Shown piece after piece: positions 1 through 4,316 of a stretch of 7,632 nt of DNA. The stretch is taken from positions 1 to 7,632 of the forward strand of contig CAZMYO010000055.1 of NCBI GenBank assembly GCA_964570525.1. The letters are read 5' to 3'. Position 1 is the stretch's first letter, and every line of letters starts with the position of its first letter. Made by a program: the position numbers and the translations under genes. The DNA is from CAZMYO01 sp964570525 (GTDB taxonomy: Bacteria; Patescibacteriota; Patescibacteriia; Magasanikbacterales; GWA2-37-8). The notes beneath the pieces are model-generated. The model did not search any database, was not told the DNA's origin, and worked only from the letters and a program-made list of their open reading frames with translations.

Positions 1-178
1 GTCGCACTTTTTAAACGATGATTGAACCTGTTTTTGAAACCGGTACTATCTAGAATACCGAAAAAATGAGTCCACGTCAACCAACCCAGCGAGTTTGACA
101 GAGGGCTTAAAATCTATTAAAAAAGCGAGCTGTTTTTTTGCTTCCCGAAGGGTCAAATTTGGAATCAAAAAAAGTGCC

Positions 179-231
179 TTCAACTGGTTGAACAGCTAGT
201 TGAACGAGTAGTTGAATCCGGTTCAACTAGC
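179..231. repeat. Cluster of GTTGAAC half-sites with 11-bp inverted repeat
   Basis: Three direct copies of GTTGAA(C/T) begin at 187, 199 and 211, exactly 12 bases apart. Two copies lie in the opposite orientation (TTCAAC at 179-184 and GTTCAAC at 221-227). The outer pair forms an 11-bp perfect inverted repeat, GCTAGTTGAAC (195-205) and GTTCAACTAGC (221-231), with a 15-base spacer. TTCAAC-TG-GTTGAA (179-192) forms another small palindrome. The arrangement looks like an operator array for a dimeric DNA-binding protein, or a structured element. The cognate protein is not visible in the window. Confidence 0.5.
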
Positions 232-315
232 AGACCCATTTCTTTTAGCTTGCCTTAGCCAAATCTCATTTTAAAAAACCAGTGGCTACTATCTCACAGG
301 AGAATCAACTGAACG

Positions 316-429
316 ACAAATATATACTAATACTATCAATACTACTATCACTAAAATACTACTAAAAATTACTATCCTTATTTAAACAAAATACTAACTA
401 ACTACTTCAAAAAACCAATACCAAAAATC
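316..429. repeat. G-free ACTA-rich low-complexity tract
   Basis: 114 consecutive bases contain no G on the + strand. The tract holds about eleven copies of ACTA, many as TACTA or ACTACTA, in an irregular degenerate array. It ends about 150 bases before target 1. A transcript of this strand would be almost unable to fold on itself. No coding potential was seen. Function is unknown; it may be an unstructured leader, a binding array or a decayed microsatellite. Confidence 0.6.
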
Positions 430-448
430 GAGAAAATTAAAAAAACAA

Positions 449-469
449 GGGGACAAAGGGACGGGGGGG
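449..469 (+). other. Potential G-quadruplex motif
   Basis: The + strand has four runs of at least three G with loops of 6, 2 and 1 bases (GGG at 449-451, GGG at 458-460, then GGG-G-GGG within the seven-G run at 463-469). This meets the usual G3+N1-7 rule. It sits directly after the G-free tract and about 115 bases upstream of the target 1 start, in otherwise AT-rich DNA. Folding has not been tested; the motif match is all that is claimed. Confidence 0.4.
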
Positions 470-544
470 CAGGAAGGTACAAAAAGGCTACGGACTAAAA
501 TTCCTCTATCAATCAATGGGTACAAAAAAATACTCGCCTCTACC

Positions 545-573
545 TTGCCCAGCACCCTCTTTTTTGTTACACT
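545..573 (+). promoter_or_regulatory. Possible sigma70-type promoter of target 1
   Basis: TTGCCC (545-550) and TACACT (568-573) are separated by 17 bases and each match the -35/-10 consensus at four of six positions. Transcription would start near 580, giving an almost leaderless mRNA for the ATG at 583, which would fit the absence of a Shine-Dalgarno sequence there. Matches this weak arise by chance in AT-rich DNA, so the call is tentative. Confidence 0.2.
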
Positions 574-582
574 ACTTCCACT

Positions 583-1557
583 ATGCCAAGGCGTCCCGAA
601 GGAGGCAGTCCGCCTCCCGAACAACAAATGTCCCTTGATCAATGGATATCCGCCGAACTTCCCAAGCACTACCAATCCGAAGTGCTGTTTTTGCGTCAAG
701 CAGGGTTGATAGAAATATTGCCAAAATCCCGCGACATGGGGTTGTTAGATATCACTGGCAAAGAACGGCCACTACCCACGCCCGAAGCCATTGCCACGGA
801 GTTGAGGGAACATAAGGAAATATTTACAAAAAAATTGAACCAAGGATTTACCGATTTCCGCTTAACCCCCTTTGGTTCGCCCTTAGCCAAGCTCGAAGCG
901 CTGGTAAGAAAAGCCCTCCTTAAACACCACCAGGACGGGAAGCTCTTTGGCACGGATTATGACGTCCAAAAGCAGCCCAAACCGGTAAAACTGGATTTAG
1001 ATACCAACCAACCACTATATGTCTGGGACAAGCTCGAAAAATCTGATGAAAATGGAAGCATAATATATTATCCCAAACAATTTACTAAAAATAATCATGG
1101 CGGCCAGACCAAGCAGGAACTCCTGGAACAAGAAGCGGTTTTCCCTGGCTGGAACGTGCTACTTACCGAAAACACGCCCGTTATCCCGCGAGCGGGCAAT
1201 GGCCGAACCATCGGAAGCCGCAAACAGCTGGAAGCAGGCGCTTCGCCCAACGACTATCTCAAAACATTCCTTTCCAATCCAACTTACGTACACGAAAGCG
1301 GCCAAACGCCGGAAGATGAGTTAACCGCTTTGTTACAGCGTCTTGCCAAGGACAATCAGGTACTGCATGATTTCGGGAACAATGTTGACAGTCTTAACTA
1401 TTTGACTGGCGCTTGGGTACCGGCCTCCGGGTACGTGCCGTACGGTTACTGGAACCGTGGCAATCGGCAGGCTCGCCTGAGCTGGAGCGATCCGACGTTC
1501 GTGGTTGGGGACTGCGGGGTCGCCCCCGCGGTGAGGATGGGACTGCTTAAAATTTAG
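583..1557 (+). CDS. DGR target protein 1 with C-terminal variable lectin-like region
   Basis: A 324-aa protein whose last ~40 residues (from Ala281) are encoded by VR1. The end contains the signature YW-N-R, then R-Q-A, then G-V-A-P-A-V-R, typical of DGR targets with a C-type-lectin-like fold, in which variable residues line a ligand-binding face. The preceding ~280 residues are not a family I can name. They are about two-thirds identical by eye to target 2, with conserved blocks such as EILPKSRDMGLLDI and TPFGSPLAKLEA. The N-terminus is hydrophilic (proline-rich SPPP at 9-12) with no signal peptide or membrane segment. The ATG at 583 is chosen because target 2 begins with the same MPR-x-PEG-SPPPEQ sequence. 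No Shine-Dalgarno sequence precedes it. The gene ends 56 bases before target 2, so the two may be cotranscribed. The ligand is unknown. Confidence 0.92.
   Translation: MPRRPEGGSPPPEQQMSLDQWISAELPKHYQSEVLFLRQAGLIEILPKSRDMGLLDITGKERPLPTPEAIATELREHKEIFTKKLNQGFTDFRLTPFGSPLAKLEALVRKALLKHHQDGKLFGTDYDVQKQPKPVKLDLDTNQPLYVWDKLEKSDENGSIIYYPKQFTKNNHGGQTKQELLEQEAVFPGWNVLLTENTPVIPRAGNGRTIGSRKQLEAGASPNDYLKTFLSNPTYVHESGQTPEDELTALLQRLAKDNQVLHDFGNNVDSLNYLTGAWVPASGYVPYGYWNRGNRQARLSWSDPTFVVGDCGVAPAVRMGLLKI
1423..1537 (+). repeat. Variable repeat 1 (VR1)
   Basis: 115 bases aligning without gaps to the TR at 2867-2981. There are 14 mismatches, and all 14 fall on TR adenines (7 to G, 6 to T, 1 to C). The last 22 bases (1516-1537), beginning GGGGTCGCCCCCGCGG, match the TR exactly and correspond to the GC-rich initiation-of-mutagenic-homing region. 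Immediately after, VR continues TGGGAC while TR continues CTCAAG, marking the repeat end. Encodes residues 281-318 of target 1. Confidence 0.97.
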
Positions 1558-1613
1558 CCCTTATACATTTCTTTATCGTTTGGCTTTAACATTTTTCTCT
1601 CACCCAAGTTGCT

Positions 1614-2585
1614 ATGCCTAGAAATCCTGAAGGTTCGCCGCCTCCTGAACAAAAAATATCCCTTGATCAATGGATTGACCGAGAACTGCCCCAGCGCTAT
1701 GCCGCCGAGGTGAATCTTTTGCGTCAGACCGGTCTCATTGAAATTCTACCCAAGTCTCGCGACATGGGACTCCTGGATATTAACGGACGCGAACGAGTGC
1801 TACCAACTCCGAAAGCCATTGCCGCGGAGTTAAGGGAGCATAAGGAAATCTATGAAGTTAAGCTTAACCAAGGATTTAAGGAAATGGAATTCACGCCGTT
1901 TGGCTCGCCCTTGGCCAAGCTCGAAGCAGTTGTACGAAAACTGCTCCTGAAACAGCACGCCGAGGGCAAACTGTTTGGCACGGACTATACTGGCTCAGGC
2001 GAAGGCAAAGAAACTAAGTTGGATTTGGATATTAGCCAGCCTTTGTTTACCTGGGACAAGCTCACCAAAGCCGATGAAACTGGGGCTATGGTCTATGACG
2101 TTAAACAATTCACCAAAAATGACCACGGGGGTAAGACGAAGACCGAACTCCTGGAGCAAGAGGCCGTCTTTTCGGGCTGGCACGTGTCGCTCGTAGAAGA
2201 TGTTGCCGGTATTCCGCGCAAGGGCAAAGGCAGAATGGTGGGAAACAGGAGACAGATTGAAGCTGGTATTTCACCCAACGACTATCTTAAAATGCTCTTA
2301 ACGAACCCAGCTTACGCCCATGAGTCAGGCCAAACGCCGGAAGACGAATTAACGAGGCTTATACGAAGCCTTCTCAAAAATGGCCACGTCATCCATGATT
2401 ACCAGAACGATGTTGACAGCCTTAATTATTTGATTGATTCGTGGGTGCCAGCCTCCGGGTACGTGCCGTACGGTTGCTGGAACCGTGACATTCGGCGGGC
2501 TCGCCTGGGCGGGGGCGTTCCGTCGAACGTGAATGGGTTCTACGGGGTCGCCCCCGCGGTGAGGATGGGGAAACTTAAAGTTTAG
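1614..2585 (+). CDS. DGR target protein 2 with C-terminal variable lectin-like region
   Basis: A 323-aa paralogue of target 1, with the same start context (MPRNPEGSPPPEQ) and collinear along its whole length. The C-terminus from Ala280 is encoded by VR2 and ends GKLKV, the same tail as the partial third target at the right window edge. No signal peptide or transmembrane segment is visible, so export by the Sec route is not indicated. By analogy with known DGR targets the C-terminal domain should display a diversified binding surface; the N-terminal domain function is unknown. No Shine-Dalgarno sequence precedes the ATG. The 51 bases after the stop are repeated perfectly in inverted orientation after the third target, but here the terminator hairpin seen there is cut short, so transcription may run on into the TR. 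Confidence 0.92.
   Translation: MPRNPEGSPPPEQKISLDQWIDRELPQRYAAEVNLLRQTGLIEILPKSRDMGLLDINGRERVLPTPKAIAAELREHKEIYEVKLNQGFKEMEFTPFGSPLAKLEAVVRKLLLKQHAEGKLFGTDYTGSGEGKETKLDLDISQPLFTWDKLTKADETGAMVYDVKQFTKNDHGGKTKTELLEQEAVFSGWHVSLVEDVAGIPRKGKGRMVGNRRQIEAGISPNDYLKMLLTNPAYAHESGQTPEDELTRLIRSLLKNGHVIHDYQNDVDSLNYLIDSWVPASGYVPYGCWNRDIRRARLGGGVPSNVNGFYGVAPAVRMGKLKV
2451..2565 (+). repeat. Variable repeat 2 (VR2)
   Basis: 115 bases collinear with the TR. There are 16 mismatches, all at TR adenines (8 to G, 7 to T, 1 to C). The final GC-rich 22 bases are identical to the TR. Encodes residues 280-317 of target 2. Relative to VR1, six of the eight adenines altered in both repeats carry the same new base. 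Confidence 0.97.
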
Positions 2586-2636
2586 GGTTTGGTTTTCTTT
2601 ACAATTTGGGTTTGGGATTTTATTTAAAAAGAGTGG
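2543..2636. repeat. 94-bp inverted repeat, left copy
   Basis: Identical, in reverse complement, to 7463-7556. It covers the invariant end of VR2, the last codons and stop of target 2, and 51 bases of 3' flank. Because the VR portions further out also pair, apart from adenine-derived differences, the total homology extends to at least 2467-2636 versus 7463-7632. Identity stops inside what is, in the right copy, the left arm of a terminator hairpin. Confidence 0.95.
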
Positions 2637-2866
2637 GGTGAATAGTAACTTACCTTAGCGTAGGCAACCCCGGGCTTGGCGTGTTCAATAACGCAGGAAT
2701 TGTTTCGCCAAAGAAACACTGCGGAACATGATCCATCATATACCTTGTATCCTCACCGGAATGAGTAGCGTCTATCCCGATCATGCGGGACGCAAAAAGC
2801 CACAATTGGTGCTTCGCTATTGGCCGCGGCTATAGCCGAAGTTTTGGAAGGACGCTATCGTCAATC
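2586..2866 (+). other. Non-coding leader between target 2 and TR
   Basis: 281 bases with no credible gene. The first 51 are the repeated 3' flank of the target genes. The remainder probably forms the 5' part of the TR-containing RNA. It includes a 6-bp stem TGTTTC/GAAACA (2701-2718) and a perfect 12-base palindrome CGGCTATAGCCG (2827-2838) located 28 bases before the TR. DGR RNAs in studied systems use flanking sequence to bind RT-Avd; whether these hairpins do so here is inference. Confidence 0.55.
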
Positions 2867-2981
2867 GCCTCCGGGAACGTGCCGAACGGTTACTGGAACC
2901 GTGACAATCGGCAGGCTAACCTGAACAGGAACGATCCGACGAACGTGAATGGGAACTACGGGGTCGCCCCCGCGGTGAGGA
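2867..2981 (+). repeat. Template repeat (TR)
   Basis: The invariant donor of the DGR: 115 bases matching VR1, VR2 and VR3 except at adenines. Between positions 10 and 92 of the repeat there are 27 adenines in 17 codons, mostly AAC or AAT. None of these codons can become a stop by changing A, so every homing product stays readable. Its in-frame translation runs from ASGNVPNGYW to GVAPAVR. An open frame runs through it (2783-3148) but is not regarded as a gene. Diversity available from 27 adenines is 4^27 DNA variants. The TR lies between target 2 and the Avd-like gene, in the same orientation as the RT and the first two targets. Confidence 0.97.
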
Positions 2982-2982
2982 C

Positions 2983-3327
2983 TCAAGAGTTTAAAAGAGA
3001 TTTTAACCAGCCGCCTGTCATTCGCCCTATTTCACCCAATTTGCTCTGCGTCTGGAAAATCTTAGTTTCATTGGCGATATCAAGTTCTAAAAATAAACGT
3101 AATTTAAGAGTCGCAATTTCAACTTGGCTTCCGGCCTTAATGAGGTAGGCGGATTTTAAGGGTTTGGGGGCGTTTTTGGCCATTATTAATTCCGATAGGC
3201 AATCAAGAATGGTATTTTCCAGACTCTGCCCTAAACTATAACGGGAGCGTTTGGGCAGATGATCGTTCATATCTACCACCAGCTTATACACCTCGTAAGT
3301 ACGCGTAATTATGGGTAGTTCTTCCAT
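2983..3327 (-). CDS. avd: Avd-like four-helix-bundle accessory protein
   Basis: A 114-aa, predominantly helical protein resembling the DGR accessory variability determinant (Avd) and the related four-helix-bundle proteins named after 23S rRNA intervening sequences. Family-like features are the start LPIITRTYEVYKLVVDMNDH, the central RSRYSLGQSLENTILDCLSE segment, and the C-terminal GEIGRMTGGWLKSL. Known Avd forms a barrel-shaped pentamer that binds RT and the TR-containing RNA and is needed for mutagenic homing. The start at 3327 fits the family N-terminus; an upstream ATG at 3390 would add 21 poorly matching residues. The gene is antisense to RT. It stops one base from the TR end and its start overlaps the RT start by 17 bases, an unusual arrangement. 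No Shine-Dalgarno sequence is visible. Confidence 0.85.
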   Translation of the reverse strand: MEELPIITRTYEVYKLVVDMNDHLPKRSRYSLGQSLENTILDCLSELIMAKNAPKPLKSAYLIKAGSQVEIATLKLRLFLELDIANETKIFQTQSKLGEIGRMTGGWLKSLLNS

Positions 3328-3865
3328 AGTAGAATTAGATATTAGTTTAAAAAATATTTGGCGCAGTTGGTTTCGTTTCCGCCACGGCAAGCGAGCAACT
3401 CGAGAGATAACATTGTTTGAATATTATTTAGAACGTGAACTACCGCAACTATACCAAGAACTGTTAAGCGGCGCCTATCGCCACGGACCGTATCGGCATT
3501 TTGTGGTGACCGACAACAAACGCCGAGGAATCAGCGTGGCCGGTGTCCGCGATCGCGTGGTGCATCGACTGCTCTATGATTATTTGGTTAAAATTTACAA
3601 TCACATTTTCAGCTATGACGCATGGTCGTGCCGGAAAAGCAAAGGCGTTATTGGCGCGATTGAAAGAGCCGAGCAATATATCAGGTCGCACCCTCGTGCG
3701 GTTGTCTGGCGGATGGATATTACCAAATTTTTTGATTCAGTTCAACAGCGCACGCTGTCGTCGCTTCTGACGCGACGGATAAAAGATCAAAAGGCCTTGT
3801 CGCTTTTGGAGGAGGTGCTTGCCAGCTACCATTTTTTAGGCCAACGAGAGAGAGAGAGAGAGTAA
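3311..3865 (+). CDS. DGR reverse transcriptase, N-terminal part (frame-split)
   Basis: 184 aa carrying the fingers and first palm motif of a DGR-type RT. It shows the N-terminal RHGKR region, the LLSGAYRHGPYRHF segment, RT2-like RDRVVH (80-85), YDAWSCRKSKG (102-111) and motif A WRMDITKFFDS with catalytic Asp136. It ends in GQRERERE and a TAA directly after a GA microsatellite. The missing motifs B-E are in the next frame at 3867. Alone this fragment cannot polymerise, since the other two catalytic aspartates are in the second part. The ATG at 3311 is the only ATG near the expected N-terminus, and a stop lies upstream in frame at 3296. The possible states are a true frameshift mutation, a phase-variable gene, ribosomal frameshifting, two associating polypeptides, or an assembly error. 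Confidence 0.93.
   Translation: MGSSSIVELDISLKNIWRSWFRFRHGKRATREITLFEYYLERELPQLYQELLSGAYRHGPYRHFVVTDNKRRGISVAGVRDRVVHRLLYDYLVKIYNHIFSYDAWSCRKSKGVIGAIERAEQYIRSHPRAVVWRMDITKFFDSVQQRTLSSLLTRRIKDQKALSLLEEVLASYHFLGQRERERE
3846..3862 (+). repeat. (GA)8G microsatellite at the RT frame break
   Basis: A 17-base uninterrupted GA repeat lies exactly where the RT reading frame breaks. Reading through in the first frame gives alternating Arg-Glu and then TAA (3863-3865). Gaining one GA unit or losing two would join the frames as ...RERESKMNRGIGIPIG. Losing one unit gives a different early stop (TGA). So one in three repeat lengths gives a full RT. Dinucleotide repeats of this length are prone to slipped-strand changes in bacteria. 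Confidence 0.9.
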
Positions 3866-3866
3866 G

Positions 3867-4316
3867 ATGAACCGCGGCATCGGCATCCCGATCGGGAACC
3901 TTACCAGCCAAATTTTTGCGAATATTTACCTCAATGAATTTGATCGTTTTGTCGAACATTATTTGAAGCCCAACCGCTATGTGCGTTATGGCGATGATTG
4001 TCTGTTGTTTGTGAGTACTCCGGCAGAGGCAGAGCAAATGCGCCATCTGGCGAAGACTTTTCTTTATGATAACTTGGGGCTTGCAATTAATCGTAAAAAT
4101 GACATAATAGTACCGGTGCGTCATAGTGTTCATTTTTTAGGCGTACACCTTTTCCCGCACGGTACGCGGCTGACGCCGCGCAATCAACAACGGCTAAAAG
4201 AACGCCTTAGCGCACGGAATATCCCCAGTTATTACGGCTTGGTACTACAACACGAAAACGAAAAACGACAGCGTGAATTTAATTGGCTAGTCGTAAAACA
4301 ATTATATGACTCGTGA
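3867..4316 (+). CDS. DGR reverse transcriptase, C-terminal part (frame-split)
   Basis: 149 aa continuing the RT. Motif B is RGIGIPIGNLTSQ (3-15), where the IGNxxSQ form is characteristic of DGR reverse transcriptases. Motif C is YVRYGDD (38-44) with catalytic Asp43-Asp44. The segment LGLAINRKND and FLGVHLFPHG (90-99) correspond to motifs D and E. A thumb-like basic helix follows. The ATG at 3867 is one base after the upstream TAA, so coupled reinitiation is possible, and the GAGAG preceding it is only a weak purine-rich ribosome site. Together with the first part the length (about 335 aa) is normal for a DGR RT, which argues that this is one gene broken by one frame change. Its 3' end overlaps the next gene by 11 bases. 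Confidence 0.93.
   Translation: MNRGIGIPIGNLTSQIFANIYLNEFDRFVEHYLKPNRYVRYGDDCLLFVSTPAEAEQMRHLAKTFLYDNLGLAINRKNDIIVPVRHSVHFLGVHLFPHGTRLTPRNQQRLKERLSARNIPSYYGLVLQHENEKRQREFNWLVVKQLYDS

Larger units (their letters stand above)
1..582. other. Non-coding AT-rich region upstream of target 1
   Basis: No convincing gene is seen in this stretch. It contains a cluster of GTTGAAC half-sites (179-231), an ACTA-rich tract lacking G entirely (316-429), and a G-rich run (449-469), each listed separately. The reading frame open on the - strand at 394-699 runs into the start of target 1 and has a low-complexity product, so it is taken as a shadow. This region probably carries the promoter and control elements for the target genes. 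If so, the long strand-asymmetric tract would be an mRNA leader or an upstream control sequence, which is inference. Confidence 0.6.
583..4316 (+). mobile_element. Diversity-generating retroelement (targets 1-2, TR, avd-like, RT)
   Basis: Core DGR locus: two target genes with terminal variable repeats, one template repeat, an Avd-like gene and a reverse transcriptase. The diagnostic evidence is in the DNA: both complete VRs are identical to the TR except at TR adenines. In known DGRs the TR is transcribed, reverse transcribed with adenine-specific errors, and copied into the VR (mutagenic homing) while the TR stays unchanged. DGRs normally do not transpose themselves, so 'mobile element' is used only because it is a retroelement. 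A third, partial target at the right window edge on the - strand belongs to the same system, and the large gene at 4306-7440 is probably co-expressed with it. Identification of the DGR is very secure; boundaries beyond the listed parts are not known. Confidence 0.96.

Noticed and set aside
42..160. Weak hairpins and A/T runs that might be a terminator of an upstream gene
   Set aside because: Stems are only 4-5 bp with no correctly placed T tract after a GC-rich stem, and no upstream gene end is identifiable.
601..617. GGAGGC/GCCTCC hairpin and SD-like GGAGG inside the start of target 1
   Set aside because: The distance to the next ATG at 628 is too long for a ribosome site, and target 2 lacks the element although it aligns at this position.
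394..699. Open frame of 101 aa on the - strand upstream of target 1
   Set aside because: It overlaps the conserved start of target 1 and its N-terminal part is the antisense of that gene; the rest comes from low-complexity DNA. No family resemblance.
2598..2626. Possible promoter TTTACA - 17 bases - TATTTA for TR RNA
   Set aside because: The -10 match is poor (three of six), and the same sequence sits just before the terminator of target 3, where a promoter makes little sense; it is a shared 3' flank.
2783..3148. Open frame of 121 aa on the + strand containing the TR
   Set aside because: It resembles target C-termini only because the TR is in the same frame as the VRs. Upstream residues do not match the targets and the downstream part is antisense of avd.
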